A stretch of 64,000 bases of DNA from positions 1-64,000 of the forward strand of contig DZDJ01000007.1 of the NCBI GenBank assembly GCA_022736715.1. Direction: 5' to 3'. Numbering within the stretch: position 1 is the first letter of the stretch; every line of letters begins with the position of its first letter. This stretch comes from Edaphobacter aggregans. Lineage in GTDB: Bacteria; Acidobacteriota; Terriglobia; Terriglobales; Acidobacteriaceae. Both the position numbers and the translations under genes were made by a program. Shown here piece after piece: positions 25,029 to 35,367 of this stretch. The notes under the pieces were generated by a model. That model searched no databases and had not been told where the DNA came from. It saw only the letters and a list, made by a program, of their open reading frames with translations.

Positions 25029-28000
25029 TTACCGGTAGCGTTTACGAATTTTTATGACCATACTGAAAATACCGGCCTCGTCACGCACCGCCACCAGCGA
25101 CACGTTCCGCGTCAGACCCCACTCCACCTGGATCAGCTGCTCCGCAGTCTCATTCACATTGGTGGCATACGTCACCGTCACATTGCGCGCTATCGACTGC
25201 TCCACCGTGATGCGCGCGGCCGAGTTACCCAGCGTCCCCACAAATGCCGGGTCCACTTTGACACTGCCGACACCAAACAGCTTCTGCACACGGCTGCTCA
25301 CCGTGGCATTCAGTGCGCCCCCCAGCAGCGCATTCGTAGTGGCGTCCGTCCCCGTCTGCTGCTGTTGCTGCTGGTAAAGCTGCGCTTCTTCCTGCGTCCG
25401 CCCCAGCGCCAGCAGTGCAAAAATATCGGACTCCGGCAATGGCGGCTCCGAACGATATGTCGGCTTCAAACTACTGGCCGGCCCATGCAGACCGATCGTA
25501 ATGTCATAGTCTCGCACCCGCGCCGTCGCATCCATATCGATCACCGGCTCAATCCGCACCGGATTAGTGAAGTAAATATCGCCACGCTGCAACCGGTACT
25601 GTGTCCCAGCAAAGGTCGCGCTCCCTTCTGTAATGGAAATTCTTCCCAGCACCGAAGGTGTCGCTACCGAGCCCCCGATCCGCAGGTCCACATCCCCCGC
25701 CAGTTTGGCAAACGAGTTCTGAAAATCCAGTTGCGGGGCCGACGTAACGTGAACATTCACCCGGATATGGTTCGACGGCGCATTTGGATCCAGCGGCACC
25801 GCAATCGTGTCCGGCGAAGCAGCCAATGCAGCGAAGTCAAAATTCCGGCTCAGACCAAATCGCGTCAACTGAATATTGCCGCTCAAAAGTGAGCTTTGCG
25901 GACTCCCCTGTAAATGCAGGTCCGCATCCGCCATGGAACTGACGCCCTGTGGATAGCGAATCCGCACGTCATGCCCCCTGGCCGTCACATCGGCATAGAG
26001 CCCGCTGCGATACGTAATATAGCCGCCCAGTTGCAACAACCCGCCACCCGTCAGCGCCGTCAGCTTCTGCACCTGCAACCGGTCCTGATCAAAAACCAGC
26101 GTGCCATTCACCTGGCTCAGGCCATTGGTCAGGTCGCGCAGGCTCAACGACACATTTGTGAATTTCACCTGGCCGCCCAACGCCGGCCGCTCCACTGTAC
26201 CCGCAGCATCCATCGTGAACTCAACATGTCCGCTCGAACTCAGATCCGGATCGACACTCTGCGCTAGCCGCATATTAATCGAACCATCTGTATGCAGGTT
26301 CAGCCTGCCTTTCGCTGCAAAATCCGCCGTTCCCGATGCGCGCAGGTTCGTATCCAGCCCAGTAATGTGCACCTGATCCAGCCGCAACACTCCATGCTCC
26401 ATGCGGAACCGCAGCGGTCCTGTGCTCTTCAACTCCACGCCAACCAGCGTTGTCTCAAACTGGTTCAGATCGGCGTCGATGTTCATCTGCTTCGGCTCCG
26501 CCAATGGGCCCTGCAGCGTCACCGTTCCGCCAATGGCAGAGTGTCCGCGCAAGCCGCTGGCCGCATAGCGTGTCAGCAACTGGTCAACATCCAGTGAAGC
26601 AAAGCTCAGCTTTGCCTGCGTCTGGAATCCGCCTGATAATTGCGTCTGCCCATCCGTCTCAAAGTTTGTGCTCAGCAGGTTTGTCTGCGAATGAAACAGC
26701 AGCATGTTCCCTTCGCTGTGCAGATCGGCCTGCAGATACCCCATCGGCTTGCCATCCAGCAGGATGTTGTTCACCTGCACATTGGCCTTCACCCCTGGCT
26801 CCTGCAGCGTTCCATCTGCGCTCGCCGTCATTGCCAGCCTGCCATCCAGATGTGCTCCGCTGCCCGCCACATGCTGCAATGCCGCCAGTTTCAATTCGGT
26901 CGTCTGCAAATGCGCCTGTAGACGCTGCGTACCAAAGTCATACGTCCCACTACCGCTCACCTGCCCCGCTGGCAATTGCAACACCAGATTACTGGCCGTA
27001 AGCGCTTTGCCGGAGATGGACAAATCGCTTTTCAGCAGCCGATACGGTTCTCCATATGCCATCCCGTCCCGCAACATAAGTCGGCCGTTGCCGTAAAGAT
27101 TGTTCAACGCCCCTGTGGCCTGCCCACGCAGATCCAGAGTTCCCGTCACCGGCAAATTCAGCCCAGTCATCGGCAACAGATCGCTCAAAGCCGCATGCTG
27201 CATCCGCAGCGTTGCATCCACCTGCGCATTCTCATTCCATGCGTATTCACCAGCGCGAATCTTCTGCGGTGCAATGCGTCCGGCAACCTCCAAAGACGTA
27301 CCGCCATGCCTGAGCACAGCACTGCGCAGATTCAACCCCGATGAAGAGTAGTCGCCATCCGCCACAATCGAGTCCAGCAAAAACTGCCTCATCCTTGCCG
27401 GTTGGCCCTGCGCGCTGCCCTCCGACGGCAGCAGCTCATTCAGGTCCGCTTCCACCTGCGTCGCTTCCAGATGCCCATTGACGTCCAGCGAATATATTGA
27501 TCCGGACGCGACTCCGTGAAACCGCCCTGCGCCATGCAACGTCACCGGGATCGCCGCCGCTCCCTTGCGCCCCTGCGCTTCCAGCCCCAGCGCCAGCAGC
27601 AACCGGTTGAACTCGCTCAGATCGCGCGTCGTCAGATCAGTGCGCAACACCGTTTTTCCATCGCCATCCGTAACCCCAAGAACACCCGTCGCATCCAGGC
27701 TGGACGCAGGCGTCTGCGCAACAACACTGTGCACCACCACTATTTCGCCGTTGCCCTGGTACCGCGCATCCACCATACCATTCACTGGAACCCCCGGCGT
27801 CGCATCGCCATCCAAAGCTCTGCCCGTCGGCGCCAGCTTCAGCTTCGCATCCACCAGCACACTGGCCGGCGTCGCCCCCCACTCCACATGCACCCGCCCA
27901 CTGCTTGCTGCATCAAAGCCAAGGTCCTGGTACTGCGGCAGCGCCACCGCGCGCATGACCGTTCGCAATGGAATGCTGTCAATCGTTGCATCCAGCACCG

Positions 28001-29336
28001 CATGCAACGATGCTGCCCCCTTGTTCCGTCCGGATGTGTCTCTCTTCTTTACGTTCCCGACATTGTTCGTGGCCGGTTCCGGTTCCGGCGAAAGCCAGTT
28101 CATAATGCGCAGTTCCCCGCTGCCAGCGCCACCATCCCGAAAGCCCCCACGCATGTTCGTCAGCAAGAGTTCCTGAGCAGTCATCCTCAGGTGCGCACCG
28201 CCATCAATGCCCGCCAGACGCACATATTCGTCCTCCCAGCCAGCATCCTTCACGCTGGCCTGCGCCTGAATCAGAAAATCGCCGCCGCACGTCGCATCCG
28301 CTGTTGCCCGCTTTCTATTGGCATTCTTTTGCGGCTTCGGCGCCGTCAACGCGCTGCAGCTGTGCCCTTCAGCCTGCACCGTTGCCATACCCTGCCGGAA
28401 TCCACTCACGCTCGTCAGCGCTGTCACCTGCCGCAGATCAACAGTCCCATTCGCGCTCACCTGCCATTGCGGATCGGCAAAGTTCGTCAGGTCTCCAGTA
28501 ACTGTCAGCCTGGATGACGTCTTCTTCGCGTCCTCAGCCGACCAGTTCAACTGCTGCACCTTTGCCTGATTGCGCCCCAGTACAATCGAGGCCTCCAGCC
28601 GCGAGCCCATCTCCGGCTCGCTCTTCAGTTGCGTCCGCAGATTGCTGATGCCCAGCGCAACCGCATACTGGTCTGTTTGCGGCACATACTGGATCTTCGC
28701 GCCCACATCGCGCGCATCCAGATTGAACGGTATCCGCCGCTGGTTCAGCAGCAACTCTCCCTGCAACAGCTCCACCTTGCGCGCAGCCAGATCAAAGATC
28801 GTGTCCATCACCGGTTGATTACTGGCTGCCCGCCTGGGCCTGGGCTGGTTCGTGCTGCCATCCGGGTAAACAATCAAATGAAACACTGGGCGCTCTACAC
28901 GCAACAGATTCAGTGAGACCTTTGGCGCGACCTCATGCGTGGTGAAAAAAGTTCTGACCTGCACAGCCACTTCAATGTGGCCCACATGCAGATACGGAAC
29001 TTCTCCCGGAGCCTCCAGCCCATGAATCGTCAACCCGTCGGCAACGAACGTCAGATGCAGCAGGCTCCAGTGAAAATTCTTCAGCTCCACCTGTCCACCG
29101 GTCGCCTCCTCCAGCGTGGCCACCATGCGCTGCCGCACTCGCTCTGCAAAGCGCGGCGTAGACGCGTACCACAACAGCACCGATGCCAGCAGCATCGCCA
29201 GCGCCAGAATGATCCACGTGGAATGCAGCGTGACCAGTCCCACCAGCTTCCAGAAGCTGCGGCGCGCCTTTGCTTCTATCTTTTCCATCGGTGACTCTTC
29301 CCGCTGCGGGCCCGGCATTTGTTCTTCGCCGCTCAT
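25029..29336 (-). CDS. tamB: TamB-family translocation and assembly protein
   Basis: Large AsmA/TamB-like envelope protein (1435 aa) that bridges inner and outer membranes as a long beta-taco. It is implicated in outer-membrane protein assembly and lipid transport. One N-terminal membrane helix is seen (WIILALAMLLASVLLWYAST). A very long repetitive beta-rich region follows, and the conserved C-terminal TamB (DUF490) domain has GSATFAGTQYRLQRGDIYFT and SDIFALLALGRTQEEAQLYQ. The ATG at 29336 overlaps the upstream stop as ATGA, so translation is coupled; the ORF extends to 29399 without support. Confidence 0.92.
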   Translation of the reverse strand: MSGEEQMPGPQREESPMEKIEAKARRSFWKLVGLVTLHSTWIILALAMLLASVLLWYASTPRFAERVRQRMVATLEEATGGQVELKNFHWSLLHLTFVADGLTIHGLEAPGEVPYLHVGHIEVAVQVRTFFTTHEVAPKVSLNLLRVERPVFHLIVYPDGSTNQPRPRRAASNQPVMDTIFDLAARKVELLQGELLLNQRRIPFNLDARDVGAKIQYVPQTDQYAVALGISNLRTQLKSEPEMGSRLEASIVLGRNQAKVQQLNWSAEDAKKTSSRLTVTGDLTNFADPQWQVSANGTVDLRQVTALTSVSGFRQGMATVQAEGHSCSALTAPKPQKNANRKRATADATCGGDFLIQAQASVKDAGWEDEYVRLAGIDGGAHLRMTAQELLLTNMRGGFRDGGAGSGELRIMNWLSPEPEPATNNVGNVKKRDTSGRNKGAASLHAVLDATIDSIPLRTVMRAVALPQYQDLGFDAASSGRVHVEWGATPASVLVDAKLKLAPTGRALDGDATPGVPVNGMVDARYQGNGEIVVVHSVVAQTPASSLDATGVLGVTDGDGKTVLRTDLTTRDLSEFNRLLLALGLEAQGRKGAAAIPVTLHGAGRFHGVASGSIYSLDVNGHLEATQVEADLNELLPSEGSAQGQPARMRQFLLDSIVADGDYSSSGLNLRSAVLRHGGTSLEVAGRIAPQKIRAGEYAWNENAQVDATLRMQHAALSDLLPMTGLNLPVTGTLDLRGQATGALNNLYGNGRLMLRDGMAYGEPYRLLKSDLSISGKALTASNLVLQLPAGQVSGSGTYDFGTQRLQAHLQTTELKLAALQHVAGSGAHLDGRLAMTASADGTLQEPGVKANVQVNNILLDGKPMGYLQADLHSEGNMLLFHSQTNLLSTNFETDGQTQLSGGFQTQAKLSFASLDVDQLLTRYAASGLRGHSAIGGTVTLQGPLAEPKQMNIDADLNQFETTLVGVELKSTGPLRFRMEHGVLRLDQVHITGLDTNLRASGTADFAAKGRLNLHTDGSINMRLAQSVDPDLSSSGHVEFTMDAAGTVERPALGGQVKFTNVSLSLRDLTNGLSQVNGTLVFDQDRLQVQKLTALTGGGLLQLGGYITYRSGLYADVTARGHDVRIRYPQGVSSMADADLHLQGSPQSSLLSGNIQLTRFGLSRNFDFAALAASPDTIAVPLDPNAPSNHIRVNVHVTSAPQLDFQNSFAKLAGDVDLRIGGSVATPSVLGRISITEGSATFAGTQYRLQRGDIYFTNPVRIEPVIDMDATARVRDYDITIGLHGPASSLKPTYRSEPPLPESDIFALLALGRTQEEAQLYQQQQQQTGTDATTNALLGGALNATVSSRVQKLFGVGSVKVDPAFVGTLGNSAARITVEQSIARNVTVTYATNVNETAEQLIQVEWGLTRNVSLVAVRDEAGIFSMVIKIRKRYR

Positions 29337-30097
29337 GGCGCATCCTCCATGCCGCGCAGCACCCGCACATTGCCCTGTGCCCGCAGAGACTTCAACCACG
29401 CATCCAGCAACTGGTTCACATGCTGTTGCAGCAGCAACCCTTCAATCCGCGGCGCCAGCGATTCCTCACCCGGAGGCTTCACCTTCTCCTTTACATACTC
29501 CGGCAGCATCGTCTTCCGGTAGTAGTCATCCATCTCCTGCTGCGAAATGCGCACGCCCGAACGAAAACGGATTTCAATAAAGCGCAGCAGCTCCATGCGC
29601 TCCTTCCAAAGCCGATTGAGTTCGCTCTCCGTAAACCCGCGGCTGGTGAGGAACTGCTTCCAGCCCTCTTTCGTTCCGCAATGGAAGCGCGCGCAGGCCG
29701 GAATATGCTTGCGCAACTCATCCAGATCGTCCTGCACTTCCTTGTCCGTCACCGGTGGCACTGGCTGCAACCGCTCCTGCTGCTCAATCAGCGTGCGATC
29801 AATCAGCCGGTCGATTGCCTGCTGTCGGGTATTGACCGCTCCCGGCACAAATGCCGACAGCCGCATCTCTTCATCCACATCGCTTTCCAGCACCAGATCG
29901 CCATTCACAATCGCCACTACGCGGTCCAGCAACACCCCCTGGCTGGACGGCAACGGCGTCAGCGCTGCACCCTGTTGCGCACCACTCTTCGGCGCTGTCA
30001 CCGTCTGCGCATCAAGCAAAACCGGGGCAGCACAAACCAGCAGCCATACGCCAACTGCAGCCAGTCTCCGCCATGTCTTCCGCGCCATCATGCTCAC
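29333..30097 (-). CDS. SurA-like periplasmic chaperone lacking the PPIase domain
   Basis: Probable periplasmic holdase of 254 aa for outer-membrane proteins. After a signal peptide it has a SurA N-terminal-like domain: LLDRVVAIVNGDLVLESDVD, then QQAIDRLIDRTLIEQQ and SELNRLWKERMELLRFIEIR. No parvulin domain follows; the rest is a helical tail that would pack with the N-domain. Two cysteines spaced by four residues (CARFHC) could form a disulfide. The start is GTG overlapping the upstream TAG, although ATGs at 30091 and 30088 are also possible. It sits between an Omp85 gene and tamB with 4-nt or smaller overlaps. Confidence 0.82.
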   Translation of the reverse strand: MSMMARKTWRRLAAVGVWLLVCAAPVLLDAQTVTAPKSGAQQGAALTPLPSSQGVLLDRVVAIVNGDLVLESDVDEEMRLSAFVPGAVNTRQQAIDRLIDRTLIEQQERLQPVPPVTDKEVQDDLDELRKHIPACARFHCGTKEGWKQFLTSRGFTESELNRLWKERMELLRFIEIRFRSGVRISQQEMDDYYRKTMLPEYVKEKVKPPGEESLAPRIEGLLLQQHVNQLLDAWLKSLRAQGNVRVLRGMEDAP

Positions 30098-33000
30098 TAG
30101 AAACTCTGTCCAATGCTGAAGAAGAAGTTGAAGTGCCCAGCGTCGCCCACATGCGGGCTGATGCTGTTGCTCTGATAGTCGTAAATAATCGGATAAATCG
30201 GCGGGTTCAGGTTATAGCTGAAGTCCAGCCGCAACGGCCCCACCGGCGTCTTATATCGCAGCCCCAGCCCCAGCGCATGTGAGAAGTAATTAAAGTTGCA
30301 CGTCCCCTGCTTTACGTTCTCCACCTGTTTGCAGGTGTTGCGGTCCGGCTGATGCACGCGGACAAAACTCGGCCACAGGTCAGAGATGTTTGTAAACACG
30401 TTGCCCATGTCATGGAAGAGCACAAAGCTGAGCGCGTCACCCACCAATGGCAGCGGCGCCGGCGGCAGGCGCAACTCCGTGGAGTTTACTAAAACGCTGG
30501 TTCCGCCCACCGGATACCCCGTCTGCAAATCGCGCGGGCCAGCAGCGTTGATGGAGAAGCCGCGGTGCGAAGTTGCGCCGCCCGCATACAAACGCTCTGG
30601 CAGCGGGACCGTCTGGTAGCTCAGGCTGCCAAAGGTCGGCTCAAAGCCCACACGCGTGTTCCGGGCCAGCACAATCCGCTTCTTCTTCCCCAGCGCATAA
30701 TAGGTCGCATTGCTTGCATCAATCCGATCGAAGTCCGCCTCTGATCCGAAGCGCGAATCGGCAAAGAAATTCTGGATCGACGTATACGAGCCGCGCGTCG
30801 CGTCCAGCGGACTTGGCTGGCGCGTATCACGAATCCACGTAAAGCCCGGCCCGCCAACGCGCACCGGTTGTGACAGCAACGGAATCAGATTTCCACTGAT
30901 CTGCAAACTGTTCGGATCCACCTTCACCCGGCGATAGGTGAACTCATAAATCAGCGTGTTGACCCGGCCCGCCTTTTCCGTCACCCGGAATGAGGCCTGC
31001 AACCTCGACGAAGCAAAGGTCGTGATGTCCTGCGCATTGATGTATCCGCCGGAAAAGCTGAAGCCGAAGTTCTGACTGCCAAACAGGTGCGGATCATTGA
31101 AAATCGCCGTCGCTTTCTTTTCGAGCGTACCGTAGGAGGTGCTCAACGTAATCGACTGGTCGCGTCCGCGCAGGTTCGAGCGCGTCACATCCAGAGAAAC
31201 ACGCGGGCTGATACCGGTCTTGCCTTCCGGACTGCAAGGAGTGTCCGGTGGCAGTCCCAACTGAATCAGCGTCGCCTCCGATGGACAGTTGCGTTGCGGC
31301 GTGCCAGTCTGCGCTTCGAAACCAAACCCGTAATTTACGTCCCACCGCCGCGCTTCCGACAATTGCACCAGCACATTCTTGCGCAGCGCGTCCCCCGCCG
31401 GATTCTGCACTGCAGTGTTCACTTCATTGAACAGCGCCAGGTTGTACAGATTGCGCTGCGTTCCCAGCAAAGCACTCTGGTCCAGCGGATCGCCCGGCTT
31501 CACCAGCAACTGCTTCTGCACCACATCCGGCCGCGTAAAGTGCAGGCCAGAGACCAGCACTTTGTCCACAAACACCTGGCTGCCTTCCGTCACCTTGAAG
31601 CCAACATTCGTCAGGTCCGGGTTCTCTTTCTCCACCCTTTGCGCAACCTCAATCCGCGCCTGGCTGAAACCATTGCTCAGGTAATACGCCAGCAATGTGT
31701 CGCGGTCCCCTGACAGCGTCGCCAGCGAATACGGCTGCCCGGAAGCGGTGTTCATCAGCTTTTGCACATCCGCAAGCCGCGATGGATCCACGCCCTCCAG
31801 TTTCACTTCGCCAAATTTCTGCTGCGGCCCTTCCTCCACATTAAACCGCACCGCGATCGTTCCGGTCTTCAGCGGCTTTCCATCGGGCGATTTACTGTCG
31901 TCTTTCACCGATGTCGTCACTTTCACATCATCAAAACCATTTGCCCGATACAGTCCCGTAATCGCCTGCACATCGGCATTCAACAGGTCCGAACTGTAGC
32001 GTCCGTGGCGCAAAAACGCATCCGCCTTCTGCACCTTCATGCGCTCGCGCAGCGTGTCGTTGTCAAAATATTTGTTGCCATGCAGGGTCACGGCAGTCAC
32101 CTTGTAGCGGATGCCCCGTTGAACTTCAAACACCACCATCTCGTGATTGCTGTCCACCTGCCGGGTATGCACCTGCACCTTGGCGTTGAAGTATCCCTGC
32201 CGCTGCAGCGCATCCCGCAGATTGCGCACTCCCTCATGCAGCAGGTCCTCATCAATCGTTCCTTCTTCATAGATCGGAACCAGCTGCTTCAGCTTGCCTT
32301 TGCTCAGCCGCAACCCTTCGGTCACAATCTTCACCACTGGCCCCTGCTTTGCGTTGAAGTCGTAATTTACACGTTTCACCAGAGGAATATACTGCTGGCT
32401 TTCCAGCGTTACCGCAGCCTCCAGCCGGTCTTTCTTCTGATATGCGCCGCGCAGTTTCGAAAGCGCGCGCGTCACCGTATCGCGGTCCACCTTCGAACCT
32501 TCTTTGAGCTTGCCCTTCTTGCGGAACTGCTGCGCCGTCATCCCCGGATCGCCCGTCACCGCCACCGTCCCCACACGCGCCTGCTTGCCAATGCCCACCG
32601 TAAACGTGATGTTGGTCTGCTGATTCGCCAGGTCATTTTGCGTAGAAGCCGCAATCGCCGGATCAAAGTGGCCGTTCTGCGCCAGCGTCTCTTTCAGCGC
32701 CTGGGTCGCTGTATTCAACCGGTTCGGATAGAACGGCGTGCCCGGTTCCAGCTTGGAGGCCCGCTCCAGCAACGTGGCCAGCACATCGCTCTTCACCCCC
32801 ACCACCCTCACCCGGCCCACATACATCCGCTGCGTTCCAATAAAGAGCAGCGTCACCTGCCCGTTCTGGAGCAGGCCGCGCAGCTCGATGTTGCGATAGC
32901 GACCGCTGGCAAACAAACGGCGCAGACTCTCTCGTGCCTTCTCAGCATCCAACGGCTGCCCCGCCTGCTGCGGAAGCTGCCTCACCATCCGGTCCGTCGG

Positions 33001-33261
33001 CGCATAAGTAACGCCCTCAAACAGAATCCGGCTCACCGCCAAACCTTCCCACTTCCACAGATTGGCCAGGTTGCCCGAAACCGGCCCCGAAACTGGCCCC
33101 AGAGCCGGCTCTGTCGCAGTCTGTGCCGCCGCAGCCGACAGCAACTGGCCAACGCCGGATCGCGCGCCCACGCATACCACCAGCGCCGCAACTCCCAGCG
33201 CACGCAGTAGCATGTCCAAACGCGGCAACAATTGGTATGGTGTCCTTCTCAAACGCAACAA
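30097..33261 (-). CDS. Omp85-family outer-membrane assembly factor (BamA/TamA-like)
   Basis: POTRA-repeat outer-membrane protein of 1054 aa that inserts or translocates beta-barrel proteins. A signal/anchor region lies within residues 1-45. Several POTRA domains follow at about 75-590 (VSRILFEGVTYAPTDRMVRQ, RVRVVGVKSDVLATLLERAS, YKVTAVTLHGNKYFDNDTLR, KFGEVKLEGVDPSRLADVQK, VFVDKVLVSGLHFTRPDVVQ), then the 16-stranded barrel with the RGF motif (GGATSHRGFSI) and a terminal Phe (SIGQSF). Coupling to tamB suggests a TamA-like role, although BamA itself is possible. The start could instead be the ATG at 33213. Confidence 0.9.
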   Translation of the reverse strand: MLRLRRTPYQLLPRLDMLLRALGVAALVVCVGARSGVGQLLSAAAAQTATEPALGPVSGPVSGNLANLWKWEGLAVSRILFEGVTYAPTDRMVRQLPQQAGQPLDAEKARESLRRLFASGRYRNIELRGLLQNGQVTLLFIGTQRMYVGRVRVVGVKSDVLATLLERASKLEPGTPFYPNRLNTATQALKETLAQNGHFDPAIAASTQNDLANQQTNITFTVGIGKQARVGTVAVTGDPGMTAQQFRKKGKLKEGSKVDRDTVTRALSKLRGAYQKKDRLEAAVTLESQQYIPLVKRVNYDFNAKQGPVVKIVTEGLRLSKGKLKQLVPIYEEGTIDEDLLHEGVRNLRDALQRQGYFNAKVQVHTRQVDSNHEMVVFEVQRGIRYKVTAVTLHGNKYFDNDTLRERMKVQKADAFLRHGRYSSDLLNADVQAITGLYRANGFDDVKVTTSVKDDSKSPDGKPLKTGTIAVRFNVEEGPQQKFGEVKLEGVDPSRLADVQKLMNTASGQPYSLATLSGDRDTLLAYYLSNGFSQARIEVAQRVEKENPDLTNVGFKVTEGSQVFVDKVLVSGLHFTRPDVVQKQLLVKPGDPLDQSALLGTQRNLYNLALFNEVNTAVQNPAGDALRKNVLVQLSEARRWDVNYGFGFEAQTGTPQRNCPSEATLIQLGLPPDTPCSPEGKTGISPRVSLDVTRSNLRGRDQSITLSTSYGTLEKKATAIFNDPHLFGSQNFGFSFSGGYINAQDITTFASSRLQASFRVTEKAGRVNTLIYEFTYRRVKVDPNSLQISGNLIPLLSQPVRVGGPGFTWIRDTRQPSPLDATRGSYTSIQNFFADSRFGSEADFDRIDASNATYYALGKKKRIVLARNTRVGFEPTFGSLSYQTVPLPERLYAGGATSHRGFSINAAGPRDLQTGYPVGGTSVLVNSTELRLPPAPLPLVGDALSFVLFHDMGNVFTNISDLWPSFVRVHQPDRNTCKQVENVKQGTCNFNYFSHALGLGLRYKTPVGPLRLDFSYNLNPPIYPIIYDYQSNSISPHVGDAGHFNFFFSIGQSF

Positions 33262-33415
33262 GACCCTTAGTTAGTAGCAGAAACCGGTCATCCGGCTGTC
33301 CACTTCGATGCTGATAGGGTAACGGTTTGGTGCCCCGCGGGGAAATCTCTCCTATACTTAAAAAGCCGGGGAGTATTTGGCCACACCCAAACGGCCAACA
33401 CCGCGCAAGGCATTT

Positions 33416-34480
33416 ATGCTCCAGACGACCCATTCCGCCGACGCTCCAGACCACACCCAGGGCAGCTTTTCCGCCGAGCGCTACTCCCGCCAGGTTCTCT
33501 TTCCGGGCATCGGACAAACCGGCCAGCAACAACTGGCACAATCGCACGCCGCCATCGTGGGTTGCGGAGCCACCGGGGCCGCAGCCGCCAGTCTGCTGGC
33601 GCGTGCCGGCGTGGGTACGCTTACCCTGATCGACCGCGATTTTGTGGAGGAAAGCAATCTGCAGCGCCAGGTGCTCTTTGATGAATCCGATGCCAAAGAG
33701 GCCCTGCCCAAGGCCGAGGCCGCCAAACGCAAAATTGCGCTCTTCAACCACGAAGTCACCGTGCATGCGCAGATTGCCGATCTGGTTCCCGCCAACATCC
33801 ACGAACTGCTGGCCCCGGCGCAACTGGTGCTCGACGCAACCGATAATTTCGAGACCCGCTATCTGCTGAACGACTACGCCGTGCAGCAGAACAAACCCTG
33901 GCTCTACGCCGCGGCCGTCGGTGCTTATGCCGCCACTATGAACATTCTGCCCGGCGAAACCTCCTGCCTGGCCTGCATCTTTCCCAAGCCACCCTCTGGC
34001 CCGGTGGAAACCTGCGACACTGCCGGCATTCTGAATACTGCGGTCAATCTGGCTGCCTCCATCGAAGCCACCGAGGCGCTCAAGTTCCTCACCGGGCAGA
34101 TTCCGCAGATGCGCCGCACGCTGCTCTCGTTCGATTTGTGGACCAACGAGCGCTCGGAGATCACCGCGGCAAAGCCGCGCGCAGGCTGCGCCGTCTGCGG
34201 CGAGCGAATCTTCTCTCACCTCGCCGGAGAAGGCCGTCCGCATATCACCCTCTGCGGCCGCAACTCCGTGCAGATACATGAGCATCACCGCCCGGTTGAC
34301 TTTGCCTCCATGCAGGCCCGCCTGCTACCGCATGGCATCGTCCGCTACAACAGCCTGCTGCTGCGCTTCCAGCGCGGCGAGCACACCATCACACTCTTTG
34401 CCGATGGCCGCGCCATCGTGCAGGGAACAACCGATACCATGCTGGCCCGTAGTCTGTATGCGCGATTCATCGGCTCCTGA
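33416..34480 (+). CDS. ThiF/MoeB-family adenylyltransferase
   Basis: E1-like enzyme that adenylates the C-terminal glycine of a ubiquitin-fold sulfur carrier such as ThiS or MoaD. The 354-aa product has RYSRQVLFPGIGQTGQQQLA, the nucleotide-binding GCGATGAAAASLLARAG, DRDFVEESNLQRQ, the catalytic Asp in LVLDATDNFETRY, and two zinc-binding pairs CLAC and CAVC. There is no C-terminal rhodanese domain; the final 80 residues form a short extension that includes an LFADGRAIVQGTTD segment. I use the ATG at 33416; an upstream TTG at 33377 with GGGGAG 3 nt away is an alternative. No thi or moa genes adjoin it. Confidence 0.88.
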   Translation: MLQTTHSADAPDHTQGSFSAERYSRQVLFPGIGQTGQQQLAQSHAAIVGCGATGAAAASLLARAGVGTLTLIDRDFVEESNLQRQVLFDESDAKEALPKAEAAKRKIALFNHEVTVHAQIADLVPANIHELLAPAQLVLDATDNFETRYLLNDYAVQQNKPWLYAAAVGAYAATMNILPGETSCLACIFPKPPSGPVETCDTAGILNTAVNLAASIEATEALKFLTGQIPQMRRTLLSFDLWTNERSEITAAKPRAGCAVCGERIFSHLAGEGRPHITLCGRNSVQIHEHHRPVDFASMQARLLPHGIVRYNSLLLRFQRGEHTITLFADGRAIVQGTTDTMLARSLYARFIGS

Positions 34481-34692
34481 CAGCCGGAAACGGTGGATAC
34501 AACCTTTTACTGCCTTTTGGGCTCTTACCAGGGAGTGGGCAAGAAGCAAAGTACCACACAAGATTTTTGGAATGTGCAGCTTGGCGGCAATCCTTCATCC
34601 TGCGCAGTCTAAAAATGCAATAAGAACCGCACCAATTGCAGCAGTAAAATTCCCCCAGCATCGCGAAACCAACTATGATCGAAGGCCAAACG

Positions 34693-35367
34693 ATGAGCGA
34701 GATTGTTACACCTCCTGCCGGAAACTTGTCCGGTAATATGATGCGGCGCAACCCGCCGATTGAAGGCGAAGCGGAAGCCATTGAACTGGCGCGCCAGGGC
34801 GATCCCGATGCCTTCTCCACCCTGTATTCCATGCACAAGCGGCGCGTCTATACGCTCTGTCTGCGCATGCTGGGCAATGTGTCAGAAGCCGAAGACATGA
34901 CGCAGGAGGCCTTCCTGCATCTCTTCCGCAAGCTGAACAGTTTTCGCGGAGAGTCGGCCTTTTCCACCTGGCTGCACCGCATGACCGTCAACCTGGTGCT
35001 GATGCAGCTGCGCAAGAAGGGCCTGCAGCTCATCTCGCTGGAAGAAACGCTCGATCCTACGCAGGAAGATGGGCCCAGACGCGATTTTGGTACTCTGGAC
35101 CCAACCCTGACCGGCTCCGTCGATCGCGTCGCTCTGGAAAGAGCCGTGGCAGAGCTGCCGCCCGGGTACAGGCTGATTTTTGTATTGCACGATGTGGAAG
35201 GCTACGAACATAACGAGATTGCCGAGATACTGGAATGCTCCACCGGAAACAGCAAATCGCAGCTGCATAAAGCAAGACTGAAGCTGCGCGAGCTGTTACG
35301 GCAGGGGGAACAGGCACCCGGAACAGGGGCAGGCAACGTGGGTGCTCATAAGGAGGCTGCAAAGTGA
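34693..35367 (+). CDS. ECF-type RNA polymerase sigma factor
   Basis: Alternative sigma factor of 224 aa. Region 2 covers about residues 30-105 ([20 protein letters not shown], then [20 protein letters not shown] and [19 protein letters not shown]). Region 4 covers about 145-205 ([20 protein letters not shown], then [20 protein letters not shown]). There is no region 3. The ATG at 34693 has GAAGG 8 nt upstream; the one at 34675 has none. It overlaps the downstream anti-sigma gene by 4 nt, so the pair is coupled. Confidence 0.95.
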   Translation: MSEIVTPPAGNLSGNMMRRNPPIEGEAEAIELARQGDPDAFSTLYSMHKRRVYTLCLRMLGNVSEAEDMTQEAFLHLFRKLNSFRGESAFSTWLHRMTVNLVLMQLRKKGLQLISLEETLDPTQEDGPRRDFGTLDPTLTGSVDRVALERAVAELPPGYRLIFVLHDVEGYEHNEIAEILECSTGNSKSQLHKARLKLRELLRQGEQAPGTGAGNVGAHKEAAK

